A DNA stretch of 64,000 bases from JAFDVJ01 sp964487505 (GCA_964487505.1 CAZARD010000002.1:1-64000); one strand, 5' to 3'; positions 9,188-18,454 are shown, counted from the first letter of the stretch. Numbers and translations are program-made. Notes: generated from the letters alone by a model not told the origin.

Positions 9188-10468
9188 ATGCGAAAACAGA
9201 AAATCCTGGTAATTGGATCGGGCGGTCGCGAGCACGCGATCTGCCGCGCGTTCGCGGCCGGCGAAAGGGTGGGAAAGATCTTCTGCGCGGACGGTAATGC
9301 CGGCATCGGCGCGTTTGCGGAATGTATCGATATCAAGCCCTCCGACATTGACGGACTTTTGGACTTTGCGCTGCGGAACGCGGTCGATGTTACGTTCGCG
9401 GGCGGCGAGACCTCGCTCGCGTTGGGCGTTGCCGATCGTTTCCGGGATGCCGGGCTTATGCTCATAGGCGTCACTCAGAACGCGGCCAGACTGGAATCGT
9501 CAAAATCGTTCGCAAAGGATTTCATGCGCCGCCACTCGATCCCGACGGCCGCCTACAAGGCCGTCCGATCGACCGATGAGGCGCGACTCGCGCTCGAATC
9601 GGGGGAATTCGGCGGTCCCGACGATCCCGTCGTCGTCAAAGCCGACGGGCTCGCGGCCGGAAAGGGTGTCGTCGTCGCGACGAACCGTTCCGAAGCGCTC
9701 GCGGCCATTGATGGCCTCGGAGCGCTAGCTGGCGCTCAGGCGACCGAGATCATCGTCCTTGAGGAATGCCTTTTTGGCCGGGAAGTTTCGCTTCTTGCGT
9801 TCTGTGACGGCGCCTCCCATAAACTGATGCCCCCGGTCCGGGACCACAAGCGGATCGGCGACGGAGACCGCGGGCCGAACACCGGTGGGATGGGAACCGT
9901 CGCGGATCCGGCTCTGATCGACGACACGGATCTCGGTTTCATCGAACAGAACATCGTCGCCCCGACGCTCAAGGGCTGTGCTGAGGAGGGCTTTCCGTTT
10001 TCCGGGATCCTGTTCGTCGGTCTGATGATGACCGCGGACGGACCAAAAGTTCTTGAATACAACGCCCGATTCGGCGATCCGGAGACGCAGGTCATCCTGC
10101 CTTTGCTTCGGACGGACTTTTTAGATGTCTGCGAAGCAATTGCCGAACGGCGTCTGGCCGGGACCGAGATCGAATGGAGCGATGACCGCGCGGCGTGTGT
10201 CGTGCTCGCGGCGCGCGGGTATCCGGGCGACCCGCAGCGGGGCGATATCATTTACGGGCTCGATCTCGCCGCCCGGCACCCGAACACATTCGTCTACCAC
10301 GCCGGAACGAAACGCGACGCCCGCGGGCATTTCATAACGAACGGAGGCCGCGTTCTCGGGGTCTCAGCGACGGGGGGCGGCCTTGCGGAAGCACTCGATC
10401 AGGCGTATCTTGCCGTAAACGACATTTCGTGGAACGGAATGCAATTCCGGCACGACATCGGGCGCTGA
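9188..10468 (+). CDS. purD: Phosphoribosylamine--glycine ligase
   Basis: 426 residues, the usual length. Catalyses ATP-dependent joining of phosphoribosylamine and glycine in purine biosynthesis. The N-terminal 'ILVIGSGGREHAICR' is the hallmark of the family. The ATP-grasp core shows 'VVKADGLAAGKGVVVA' and 'GREVSLLAFCDG', followed by 'NTGGMGT' and the metal-binding region 'EYNARFGDPETQ'. An in-frame GTG at 9185 directly precedes the ATG. The next gene begins on the base after its stop, so the two are almost certainly co-transcribed. Confidence 0.97.
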   Translation: MRKQKILVIGSGGREHAICRAFAAGERVGKIFCADGNAGIGAFAECIDIKPSDIDGLLDFALRNAVDVTFAGGETSLALGVADRFRDAGLMLIGVTQNAARLESSKSFAKDFMRRHSIPTAAYKAVRSTDEARLALESGEFGGPDDPVVVKADGLAAGKGVVVATNRSEALAAIDGLGALAGAQATEIIVLEECLFGREVSLLAFCDGASHKLMPPVRDHKRIGDGDRGPNTGGMGTVADPALIDDTDLGFIEQNIVAPTLKGCAEEGFPFSGILFVGLMMTADGPKVLEYNARFGDPETQVILPLLRTDFLDVCEAIAERRLAGTEIEWSDDRAACVVLAARGYPGDPQRGDIIYGLDLAARHPNTFVYHAGTKRDARGHFITNGGRVLGVSATGGGLAEALDQAYLAVNDISWNGMQFRHDIGR

Positions 10469-11170
10469 ATGGAAAAACGCCGGTACAAATACTATGACCT
10501 GATCATGGCTGCCTTCGTGGCGGTTCTTCTCTGTTCGAACCTCATCGGGGTGCACAAGGTCTCGTCCATCGAGATCCCGTTCTATGGGACGTACATTTAC
10601 GGCGCCGGCGTGCTGTTTTTTCCGATCAGCTATCTCTTCGGCGATATTCTGACCGAGGTTTACGGTTATGCCCGTTCGCGGAAGGTCATCTGGGCCGGTT
10701 TCGGAGCGCTGATCTTCGCATCGCTGATGGCGTTCGTTGTGACGTGGCTTCCGGCCGCTTCGACCATGGATCCGGAGAAACAGAAGGCGATCGAGATGAT
10801 CTTCGGACAAACGCCACGGATCGTGCTCGCCTCGCTCACGGCTTTCTGGATGGGAGAATTCGTCAATTCTTTCGTGCTCGCCAAGATAAAGCTCTGGATG
10901 TCGGGGCGTCTGCTTTTCATCCGGACGATCGCCTCGACGATCGCGGGCGAGATCGCCGATTCGCTCGTATTTTACCCGATCGCGTTCTACGGTATCTGGT
11001 CGAACGAGCAGCTGATCAGCGTGATGATCGGCAATTACTTCATCAAGGTGATGTGGGAGGTCTTCGCGACCCCGTTCACCTATCTGATCGTTGGTTTTCT
11101 CAAAAGGGCCGAGCACGAGGATTATTACGACCGCGACACGGATTTCAATCCGTTCAGTCTCGATGCCTGA
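10469..11170 (+). CDS. Queuosine precursor transporter (VUT/YhhQ family)
   Basis: 233 residues with about six hydrophobic helices. The family signature region reads 'ANLIGVHKV'-like (SNLIGVHKV), followed by 'FFPISYLFGDILTEVYGYARSR', typical of COG1738/YhhQ proteins that import queuine or preQ precursors across the inner membrane. It starts immediately after purD without a gap. No other queuosine gene is in the window. Assignment to the family is firm; the exact substrate (preQ0, preQ1 or queuine) is not readable. Confidence 0.88.
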   Translation: MEKRRYKYYDLIMAAFVAVLLCSNLIGVHKVSSIEIPFYGTYIYGAGVLFFPISYLFGDILTEVYGYARSRKVIWAGFGALIFASLMAFVVTWLPAASTMDPEKQKAIEMIFGQTPRIVLASLTAFWMGEFVNSFVLAKIKLWMSGRLLFIRTIASTIAGEIADSLVFYPIAFYGIWSNEQLISVMIGNYFIKVMWEVFATPFTYLIVGFLKRAEHEDYYDRDTDFNPFSLDA

Positions 11171-11233
11171 TCCCGCCCGCGTTTTCACTGATCCCGTCGC
11201 CCTCAGCGCGGCGTTCCGTCACGTTACAGACAT

Positions 11234-13513
11234 ATGAAGCTTCAGATCTCAACACCTATCGTCTCACTCGGGGAATTTCCGTTCGTCGAGATCTCGAGCG
11301 GGCACGCCACGAAACTGGCTTCGGCGGTCGCTCAGATCGCGTACAAGACGGAGATCGGCGACGCGACCGTCGGCGATCTGCTTTCGTATTTTCCGGCCCG
11401 TTACGAAGACCGCTCGAATTTCATCGGGATCGATCAACTTTCGCCGAACCTTGAGGCCTCGGTCGAGCTCTTTGTGCGGGTCTCGGGAGGTTACCGTGTC
11501 GGCCGCAACCGGTCGCCGAAGGCGCCTCCGCTCTTCATTTTTGAGGTCAACGCCGCCGATGCGGAACGGCGTATGAAGCCGGTCGTCGTCTCGTGGTTCG
11601 TTTCGGGGCGATCTGCCCCGCGGGTCATCGAATATTACCAGCGCCGGTTCGCGATGGGCGTACGCTTCGTTGCTTTTGGGAAATGGGAATGGGACAGTCG
11701 GCGCGGAACGCTCGTGCTCCGCGTCAACAAGCCTGACGATCTCGAGATCCTGCCTCCGATCGGGGAACAGGATAAACCAGAGGGCGCATCGCCGGGCGAC
11801 TCGGACGTCTCGCTGGACGACGACGTCGGGAATCCCCGCCTGACAATGGTGCACACCGGCCGTATCGTCCCCGTTTACAGAAAACTTGGCCCGTTTCAGA
11901 CAAAGCGCCTCCGGGAAATAATGTACTGCGTGACCACGAACCTCGATCCGGCCTCGGTCGTGGATCCGCTGCCGGAAGAGAATCGGATCCGGCGCGTTCT
12001 CGTAGCTCGTTCGGAAGCGATCGCGAGGATCCATTTTCCTTCCGACGACGACCGGGCGTCCGATTACCAGCGGTTCCGGTCGGCCGCGCAGCGACGGTTC
12101 ATTTATGACGAGTTCCTTTGGCTGAGCTGCGCGCTCGAGATCCGCAAGAAGCTGCGGATCGAGGACGAAAAGGCGTGCCGTTTCGATATCGGCCCGGAAT
12201 TCATAGCGCGGGCCGAAAAACTGGCACCGTTCGAACTGACCCGAGCGCAGAAGCGCGTCCTCGCGACCGTGTTCGGCGAGATGGGCTCGACGCGGCCCAT
12301 GAACCGACTGATCCAGGGGGACGTCGGGAGCGGGAAGACGATAGTCGCTTTCCTCGCGATGTTCGCGGCGGTCGGGAACGGCTACCAGGCGGCTTTGATG
12401 GCGCCGACCGAGATCCTGGCGGAGCAGCATTTCCGGAACGCGACCGCGTTGTTCCGCGATCAACAGATCGAGATCGCACTTCTCACGGGAAGCCTCAAGG
12501 CCGCCGAAAAGCGCGCGGTCCGGGCCCGGATAGCCGACGGTTCGGCCCGGATCGTTATCGGTACGCACGCCATCATCCAGGACGGGGTCAATTTCGCGCG
12601 GCTGGGGCTTGCGGTGATCGACGAACAACACCGCTTCGGCGTTCTTCAACGTGCCGAGATCCGCGCGCGCGGACTCAACCCTGACATTCTGGTCATGACC
12701 GCGACGCCGATCCCCAGATCGCTGGCGATGACGGTCTACGGCGAGCTCGACGTCTCCATCATCAACGAGATGCCGCCCGGCCGCACGGCGGTCAAGACGG
12801 TGGTCGTCGGCGAGGACCAGCGAAACGGGGTCTATCGGGGAATGCGGCGTGAGATCGACGCCGGGCATCAGGTCTATGTCGTCTATCCGTTGGTCGAGGA
12901 ATCGGAACGCTCCGACCTGAAGGCGGCGACGAAGATGTTCGAGGAGCTTCGCGACCGTGTATTCCCGGAGATACGCGTCGGATTGCTTCACGGCCGGATG
13001 AAACCGTCGGAAAAAGAATCGGTGATGCGCGATTTCGTTGCCGGAACGATCAAGATCCTGGTCTCGACGACCGTCATCGAGGTCGGCGTCGATGTCCCGA
13101 ACGCGAGCCTGATGGTCATCGAGCACGCCGAGCGCTTCGGGCTCTCGCAGCTCCACCAGCTTCGAGGGCGCGTCGGGCGCGGCGCGAAACAGTCGTACTG
13201 CGTGCTGCTCGCCGACTACAAAAGGACGGCGAACGCCAAGGAACGGCTCGCGATCATGGAGGAGACCGCCGACGGTTTCAAGATCGCAGACAAAGACCTG
13301 GAGATTCGCGGGCAGGGCGAAGTCCTGGGCACGCGCCAGGCGGGGATCAGGTTCTTGAAGATCGCCGATCTGTCGCGTGACCGGGCGATACTGGAAGACG
13401 CCCGCGAGGACGCGCGGGAGATCGTCGAGACGTCGGACCGGGCGCCCGGCGCGGCGCGCCTGCGCGACGCGATCGTCAATGATCCCCGATTTCAACTTGG
13501 AGGCATTCTCTGA
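11234..13513 (+). CDS. recG: ATP-dependent DNA helicase RecG
   Basis: 759 residues. RecG remodels stalled replication forks and Holliday junctions. An N-terminal wedge/OB-fold region ('TVGDLLSYFPARYEDRSN') precedes a superfamily 2 helicase core: Walker A GDVGSGKT near residue 361, DEQH box near 463, 'MTATPIPRSLAMTVYGELDVS' motif III region, and the QxxGRxGR-type motif VI ('QLHQLRGRVGRG'). The C-terminal TRG-like region ends '...RDAIVNDPRFQLGG'. The opposite strand also carries a long open frame, which is a composition artefact. About 60 bases separate it from the transporter. Confidence 0.97.
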   Translation: MKLQISTPIVSLGEFPFVEISSGHATKLASAVAQIAYKTEIGDATVGDLLSYFPARYEDRSNFIGIDQLSPNLEASVELFVRVSGGYRVGRNRSPKAPPLFIFEVNAADAERRMKPVVVSWFVSGRSAPRVIEYYQRRFAMGVRFVAFGKWEWDSRRGTLVLRVNKPDDLEILPPIGEQDKPEGASPGDSDVSLDDDVGNPRLTMVHTGRIVPVYRKLGPFQTKRLREIMYCVTTNLDPASVVDPLPEENRIRRVLVARSEAIARIHFPSDDDRASDYQRFRSAAQRRFIYDEFLWLSCALEIRKKLRIEDEKACRFDIGPEFIARAEKLAPFELTRAQKRVLATVFGEMGSTRPMNRLIQGDVGSGKTIVAFLAMFAAVGNGYQAALMAPTEILAEQHFRNATALFRDQQIEIALLTGSLKAAEKRAVRARIADGSARIVIGTHAIIQDGVNFARLGLAVIDEQHRFGVLQRAEIRARGLNPDILVMTATPIPRSLAMTVYGELDVSIINEMPPGRTAVKTVVVGEDQRNGVYRGMRREIDAGHQVYVVYPLVEESERSDLKAATKMFEELRDRVFPEIRVGLLHGRMKPSEKESVMRDFVAGTIKILVSTTVIEVGVDVPNASLMVIEHAERFGLSQLHQLRGRVGRGAKQSYCVLLADYKRTANAKERLAIMEETADGFKIADKDLEIRGQGEVLGTRQAGIRFLKIADLSRDRAILEDAREDAREIVETSDRAPGAARLRDAIVNDPRFQLGGIL

Positions 13514-13539
13514 CGCGATCAAGTTTGTGAAGAAATTGG

Positions 13540-13567
13540 TTGAAAAAGAATTCATTTCTTGTAAAAT
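13540..13567 (+). promoter_or_regulatory. Promoter before the RsmD-like gene
   Basis: TTGAAA (13540-13545), a 16-base spacer and TAAAAT (13562-13567), both 5 of 6 matches, in an AT-rich island just after recG. The predicted transcript has an unusually long leader of about 190 nt before the ATG at 13763. Confidence 0.55.
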
Positions 13568-13762
13568 CTATGTAGCTAAAGAACTTCCGACAGAAAATTA
13601 TTTGTAGTTTTTACAATTTAACGGCGCGTAGGTAGTAATTAAGGCGTTTTACGAATCCCAATTGCGAAGTGTACCAGTTGTCTTTGGAAGCTTCGTTTTT
13701 TCGGCTTTTCTCGATTCGAGGCAGAACGGATTTCTCATTGCGCGCGCTGAGGACAACTTCAA

Positions 13763-14650
13763 ATGGAAAACCAGAGACGAACTCCAAGTTCACCGTCAAA
13801 TTTCAATCGGAACAAGAACGTTCGCAAGGGGGGCGAGCGTTCGTCATACGGATATCCGAAATACCAGAACCGCGATAACCGTGACAGCCGGGACAGCCGC
13901 GACACGCGATTCCAGCCCCGCGGCGACAGATACCAGAAGTCGGAAGGATTTCAGTCGCGCGACGATCGTTTTGGCCGCCGTCCGGGACCGGGTCGATTTC
14001 CCGCCCGACCGGAGCGCTTTCAGGGCCGCGACAAGTTCGCGCCGAAGGGCAAGGCCCCGGCCTGGAAGAACGAACCGAAGATCAAGATCACATCCGATCT
14101 TCAGGTCACCGACGGCCGGCTGCGCGGCAAGCTGCTCAAGAACTCGGCATCGCCGAAATGCGCAGTCGTGTCTCGCCGGATCCGCGAGGCCGTCTTCAAG
14201 ATCGTCTATCGCAAGATTCGTGCGCGGCGGTTTCTGGATCTCAGTGCCGGTGCCGGGATCACAGGGATCGAAGCGATTTCGCGCGGCGCGATCGTCGCGA
14301 CTTTCGTGGAAAGATCGCCGAAGATGTGCAGCTTTATCCGACAGAATCTTGAAACGTGCGAGATAAAGACCGGCCACGGCGAGATCTTTGAGATCGAGAC
14401 GATGCCGTTCCTGAAGCGGATCGCCAAGCGCCGAAGATTCTGGGACGTTGTTTTCTGGGACGCGAGGACCTCGTCGGACGATCAGGAGGTGATGAATCTT
14501 CTCGGCCGCGGCGTTTCCGTGAATCCCGGCGGCACCGTGATCATTCAGCATCCGGCGGAGGTCTTTCTCCCGGAACGCATGGGCATTTTGCGCCGTTGGC
14601 GCGTCGTCGTTCAGGGCGATCTCGCGATCAGTTTCTTCGAGCGCAAGTAG
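13763..14650 (+). CDS. RsmD-like methyltransferase-fold protein with Arg/Asp-rich N-terminal extension, probably non-catalytic
   Basis: 295 residues. Residues 1-105 are a low-complexity, Arg/Gly/Asp/Gln-rich segment with RDxR repeats, looking like a disordered RNA-binding tail. From about 120 the sequence tracks RsmD: 'GRLRGKLL', 'RRIREAVFKIVYRKI', then motif I 'FLDLSAGAGITGIEAISRGA' from residue 157. The motif IV position, which in RsmD is (D/N)PP(Y/F), reads DART at 233-236 after 'DVVFW'. It lies 42 bases upstream of true rsmD, so it looks like a duplicated, catalytically degenerate paralogue. An RNA-binding or regulatory role is inference. Confidence 0.82.
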   Translation: MENQRRTPSSPSNFNRNKNVRKGGERSSYGYPKYQNRDNRDSRDSRDTRFQPRGDRYQKSEGFQSRDDRFGRRPGPGRFPARPERFQGRDKFAPKGKAPAWKNEPKIKITSDLQVTDGRLRGKLLKNSASPKCAVVSRRIREAVFKIVYRKIRARRFLDLSAGAGITGIEAISRGAIVATFVERSPKMCSFIRQNLETCEIKTGHGEIFEIETMPFLKRIAKRRRFWDVVFWDARTSSDDQEVMNLLGRGVSVNPGGTVIIQHPAEVFLPERMGILRRWRVVVQGDLAISFFERK

Positions 14651-14692
14651 GCGGTCGTCGCGGCCGGCGCGCCGCTGTGCAAGAATCCCAAG

Positions 14693-15247
14693 ATGAGGAT
14701 CATCTCCGGCATCTATCGAGGCCGCGTCCTCAAGAGCCCGGCGGGCGACAGGACGCGGCCGACATCGGACCGGCTTCGTGAGACCCTTTTCAATATCATC
14801 GCTCCGAGACTCGATTCGGGGACGCGTTTTCTTGACCTTTGTTCGGGAACTGGCGCGGTCGGGATCGAGGCGCTTTCGCGCGGAGCGGCTTTCGTCGCGT
14901 TCGTTGATCGATCGCGTAAGGCCTGCGCGCTTATCGAAGAGAACCTCGATCGGCTTGAGGTTTCCGAGGAGATCACGGATATCGTCTGTGCGTCGGCCGA
15001 AACGTTTCTTACCCGAACGAATCCGCTGCCGTGGGACATTGTGTTTTTCGACCCGCCATATTCTCACGATTATGGTCCTGTTATCCACGCTTTGGGGCAC
15101 CGATCCGAAGCGTTGCTCGCGAAGGGCGGCGTCCTGATCGCCGAACATCATCTCAAATCCGATCTGCCTGACCGGTCCGGCGAACTGCGTCGCTGGCGTA
15201 CGGTCCGACAGGGGGAATCCTGCCTCAGTTTTTTTGAACTGGCCTAG
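14693..15247 (+). CDS. rsmD: 16S rRNA (guanine966-N2)-methyltransferase RsmD
   Basis: 184 residues, the standard RsmD length. It methylates G966 of 16S rRNA using S-adenosylmethionine. Visible features are 'MRIISGIYRGRVLKSP', 'RPTSDRLRETLFNII', motif I 'FLDLCSGTGAVGIEALSRGA', and the catalytic motif DPPY at residues 120-123 in 'DIVFFDPPYSHDYG'. All key positions are intact, unlike the preceding paralogue, with which it shares roughly the same fold and gene direction. Probably expressed from the promoter before that paralogue. Confidence 0.93.
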   Translation: MRIISGIYRGRVLKSPAGDRTRPTSDRLRETLFNIIAPRLDSGTRFLDLCSGTGAVGIEALSRGAAFVAFVDRSRKACALIEENLDRLEVSEEITDIVCASAETFLTRTNPLPWDIVFFDPPYSHDYGPVIHALGHRSEALLAKGGVLIAEHHLKSDLPDRSGELRRWRTVRQGESCLSFFELA

Positions 15248-15340
15248 ATCCGTTCGTCGGTCCGGGCAGAGCCCTTGGTCCAAATCAACATCATCGCAAA
15301 TCCTTCAGTTCTACCGTGAGGTGTAAGTCCTTGCTGACAC

Positions 15341-15381
15341 TTGACTTGCCAGATTCAGACAAGTAGTCTGTAGTTCACTAC
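15341..15381 (+). promoter_or_regulatory. Promoter and palindromic operator of the MarR-GNAT gene
   Basis: TTGACT (15341-15346), a 17-base spacer and TAGTCT (15364-15369). Right behind it is the inverted repeat GTAGT-TC-ACTAC (15370-15381), which ends 4 bases before the ATG and would cover the transcription start. A site here is well placed for autorepression by the MarR domain encoded downstream. Confidence 0.5.
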
Positions 15382-15385
15382 GAAT

Positions 15386-16342
15386 ATGAACGAGCGATCA
15401 GATTTTGTCTCCGATCTCGGACTTTTGGCATTCGTCACCCGGCTCAAACGCGTGAGCGACGCGATGCTGCACGACGGCCGCAGGCTCTACCGCCAGCTCG
15501 GAATGGACATCGAACCGAATTGGTACGTGATCTTCAAACTCCTCGAACATCAGGGGCCGTTCACCGTCACCGAGATCGCCGACCGGCTTGGTTTTGCGCA
15601 TCCCTCGGTGATAACGATCGTCAACAAGATGATCAAGGCCGGATATCTCGAAGAGGCGCCGGTGAGCAACGACGGCCGCAAACGGCACCTCAAACTGACG
15701 GCGAAGGCGGCCGAGAACCTTCCGGAATTCGAACGCGTCTGGCGCGCCGGGGCTGCGGGCCTCAAGCGAATGCTCGCCGACATCGACGCTATCGCGTTTC
15801 TCGACGCGGTTGAGGATCGGGTCGCGAAGAAGGGGTTCCGGGCGCGCGCGCTCGAAGAACTGAGAAGCGAATCGGTCATCGAGATCGTCGAGTTCCGTCC
15901 CGAATTCGGAGCCGATTTCGCGCGCCTCAACTACCAATGGATCGGCGAGTATTTTGAGATCGAGGCGCCCGATCGGCGAATACTCGAGAATCCGATCGAC
16001 GAGATCATCGAACCCGGCGGAATGATCTTCTTTGCCTTGGTTGACGGAGCGGTCGCGGGGACCGTCGCGCTGATCGTCGAGGACGAGGACACGTTCGAAC
16101 TGGCGAAGATGGCCGTCGCCCCCGCCTACCGCGGCCTGAAGATCGGTGACCGCCTGATGACCGCCTGCATCGATCACGCAAAGTCGAAGGGGTTTTCGAA
16201 TATCGTCCTGCTTTCGAACACAAAGCTCGTGCCGGCGATCCGGCTTTACCGAAAATTCGGCTTTCGCGAGATCCCGCTCGATCCGGCGGTCCCGTATGTA
16301 CGGACGAATATCGCGATGGAACTGGTTCTGGGGGTGAATTGA
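15386..16342 (+). CDS. MarR-type regulator fused to GNAT acetyltransferase
   Basis: 318 residues. Residues 1-150 form a MarR winged helix ('GPFTVTEIADRLGFAHPSVITIVNKMIKAGYLEEAPVSNDGRKRHLKLT'), and about 165-318 a GNAT acetyltransferase with the acetyl-CoA loop 'MAVAPAYRGLKIGDRLM' and the C-terminal 'VLLSNTKLVPAIRLYRKFGFREI'. Such bifunctional proteins are known in several phyla; the target of acetylation is usually unknown. A palindrome overlaps its promoter region. The stop codon is immediately followed by the EamA gene, making a regulator-transporter operon likely. Confidence 0.9.
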   Translation: MNERSDFVSDLGLLAFVTRLKRVSDAMLHDGRRLYRQLGMDIEPNWYVIFKLLEHQGPFTVTEIADRLGFAHPSVITIVNKMIKAGYLEEAPVSNDGRKRHLKLTAKAAENLPEFERVWRAGAAGLKRMLADIDAIAFLDAVEDRVAKKGFRARALEELRSESVIEIVEFRPEFGADFARLNYQWIGEYFEIEAPDRRILENPIDEIIEPGGMIFFALVDGAVAGTVALIVEDEDTFELAKMAVAPAYRGLKIGDRLMTACIDHAKSKGFSNIVLLSNTKLVPAIRLYRKFGFREIPLDPAVPYVRTNIAMELVLGVN

Positions 16343-17230
16343 ATGAGACCGCTGCTCGTTTGGCTCTTGCTCTGCGTTGTTTGGGGGTCGACATGGATCT
16401 TCATCAAACTCGGCCTCGATTTTCTTCCGCCGTTGACATTCGCGGCTTTGCGCTTCACGGTTGCCTGCTCGTTGCTCTATCCCGCGCTGCGCATCGCGAA
16501 GATCGCGATCCCGTCGATCAGTGAGAACTGGCGGTTTCTTGCCGTCACAGGCACGCTTCAGTTCTTCTTCAACTACGGCCTGGTTTTCTGGGGCGAGCAG
16601 TACATCAATTCCGGGCTGGCCGCGGTGCTCCAGGCGACGATCCCGGCGTTTGGCCTTATACTCGCGCGGATCTATGTCGGAGAACGGATCACCGGGCTTA
16701 AGATCGTTTCGATCCTGCTTGGAATGGGGGGCGTCGCTCTGATCTTTCGGGAGCAACTTCATCTGAACGGCGAACTTGCGTTTCTCGGGAGTCTGGCCAT
16801 CGTCGTCGGCGCGTTCGGTGCTTCGTACGCCAGTGTGCTGACAAAGGCGCGCGGTTTGACTTTCCATCCGGCGGGTCTGGTGTTGCTTCAGATGATGATC
16901 GGTCACATCCCTCTATGGATCGTCGGGATCATACGCGAAGGGAATCCGCTGAATTTCCGCTGGGCACCGTTGGCGATCGTCTGTGTTCTTTATCTCGCGA
17001 TCGTTGGTTCGATTTTGGCATTTTGGCTTTATTACTGGCTTTTGTCTAAAATTGACGTCACCCGGGCAATGATGATCGCCTTCGTAACTCCGCTGATCGC
17101 GGTCGTCGTCGGCAGTTTCTTCGGGGAACGCCTCGATCTGTGGACGCTTGGCGGCGGCGCGATGATCCTTTTCAGTGTTTTCCTGATCGTCGTCAGGCCG
17201 TTGCTCGCTCGGGTGAGGGATCATAAATGA
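16343..17230 (+). CDS. EamA/DMT-family transporter
   Basis: 295 residues with ten predicted hydrophobic helices in two EamA repeats; the first begins 'LLVWLLLCVVWGSTWIFIKLGLDFLPPLTFAALRF', the classical motif. These inner-membrane proteins export metabolites or amino acids. Its ATG directly abuts the stop of the MarR-GNAT gene and its end overlaps aroC by 4 bases (ATGA), so it is translationally linked on both sides. Export of something sensed by the MarR domain is an attractive inference only. Confidence 0.9.
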   Translation: MRPLLVWLLLCVVWGSTWIFIKLGLDFLPPLTFAALRFTVACSLLYPALRIAKIAIPSISENWRFLAVTGTLQFFFNYGLVFWGEQYINSGLAAVLQATIPAFGLILARIYVGERITGLKIVSILLGMGGVALIFREQLHLNGELAFLGSLAIVVGAFGASYASVLTKARGLTFHPAGLVLLQMMIGHIPLWIVGIIREGNPLNFRWAPLAIVCVLYLAIVGSILAFWLYYWLLSKIDVTRAMMIAFVTPLIAVVVGSFFGERLDLWTLGGGAMILFSVFLIVVRPLLARVRDHK

Positions 17231-18393
17231 ACTTCAGATTCACGACCGCCGGAGAATCGCACGGCAAAGGCCTTGTTTCGATCGTCGAGGGACTGCCGGC
17301 GGGCCTTGGGATTTGCATAGAATCGATCAACGCCGAACTGGTCCGCCGCCAACAGGGCTACGGACGCGGCGGTCGTATGAAGATCGAGACCGATTCGGTC
17401 GAGATTCTGTCCGGCGTAAGGCACGGGAGGGCGCTCGGTTCGCCCATCGCGTTGCTGATCGAGAACCGCGATTTTGTACACTGGACCGACGTGATGTCTG
17501 CGACCGAACCCGAGGATCCGCCGCGCAACCCGCGTGTCGTGAAAAGACCGCGGCCGGGCCACGCGGACCTCGCGGGCGGAGTGAAGTTCGGATCGCGCGA
17601 CCTGCGCGACGTACTCGAGCGCGCCTCCGCGCGTGAGACCGCGTCGCGCGTTGCGTGCGGGGCGCTCGCAAAGCAGCTTCTCGCGGCCTTCGGCGTCGAG
17701 GTCCGAAGCCACGTCATCAAGCTCGGACGCGTTCCCGAAACGCCGATCGAAGCTTCTTGGGATCAGATCTCGTCGATCTCCTCGGGCTCACAGCTGAACT
17801 GCGCCGATGAATCGGCCGAACGCGCGATGATCGCCGAGATCGACCGCGCGAAGGCGGATGGCGACACGCTCGGCGGAGTTTTCGAGGTCGTCGCCCGCAA
17901 CCTGCCGGTCGGACTCGGATCGCACACGTCCTGGTCGGAGAAACTCGACGGGCGGATCGCGCAGGCGCTGATGTCGATCCAGGCGGTGAAAGCGGTCGAA
18001 ATCGGCGAAGGCGTGGAGAACGCCGGCCGGTTCGGCTCGGAGGTTCACGACGAGATCTTCTACGAGACGGGTGCGTTCACACGGTTGACGAATCGCGCCG
18101 GAGGGCTCGAGGGCGGCATTACGAACGGCGAGGAACTCCGCGTCCGCGGTTATTTGAAGCCGATCGCGACGCTTCGGAAGGCGCTGCGTTCGGTCGATAT
18201 CGAAACGAAACAACCCGAAGCGGCGGCATTCGAAAGGTCGGACATCACCGCGGTTCCCGCCGCGGGCGTTATCGGCGAGGCGATGCTCGCGATCGTCCTC
18301 GCGAACGCGATGCGCGAAAAATTCGGAGGAGATTCGATCGATGAGATGCGTCGGAATTTCGATTCGTATATCAATTCCGCAAGGAGCTACTGA
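17227..18393 (+). CDS. aroC: Chorismate synthase
   Basis: 388 residues. Converts 5-enolpyruvylshikimate-3-phosphate to chorismate, the last common step of aromatic biosynthesis, with reduced FMN. Signatures: 'FTTAGESHGKGLVSIVEGLPAG' at the N-terminus, 'RPGHADLAGGVKFG', 'DVLERASARETASRVACGALAK', and 'GGITNGEELRVRGYLKPIATL'. Overlaps the EamA gene by 4 bases. No other shikimate-pathway gene is nearby. Confidence 0.97.
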   Translation: MNFRFTTAGESHGKGLVSIVEGLPAGLGICIESINAELVRRQQGYGRGGRMKIETDSVEILSGVRHGRALGSPIALLIENRDFVHWTDVMSATEPEDPPRNPRVVKRPRPGHADLAGGVKFGSRDLRDVLERASARETASRVACGALAKQLLAAFGVEVRSHVIKLGRVPETPIEASWDQISSISSGSQLNCADESAERAMIAEIDRAKADGDTLGGVFEVVARNLPVGLGSHTSWSEKLDGRIAQALMSIQAVKAVEIGEGVENAGRFGSEVHDEIFYETGAFTRLTNRAGGLEGGITNGEELRVRGYLKPIATLRKALRSVDIETKQPEAAAFERSDITAVPAAGVIGEAMLAIVLANAMREKFGGDSIDEMRRNFDSYINSARSY

Positions 18394-18454
18394 TCTCGGT
18401 GCTGGACGCGAGCGGGGTTGGAATATTCGAAGCCGGTCTTGTAGTCTTTAGATT

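Noticed and set aside
11264..13555. Long minus-strand open frame of 763 codons opposite recG
   Set aside because: It is the antisense of an unmistakable RecG; Arg/Asp/His-rich low-complexity translation without domains; such antisense frames follow from the GC-rich codon usage.
13611..13799. 62-codon minus-strand frame in the leader of the RsmD-like gene
   Set aside because: No ribosome binding site, crosses into the RsmD-like coding start, and no recognisable motif.
15398..16906. Minus-strand frame of 502 codons across the MarR-GNAT and EamA genes
   Set aside because: Charged, repetitive translation with no motif, fully antisense to two clear genes.
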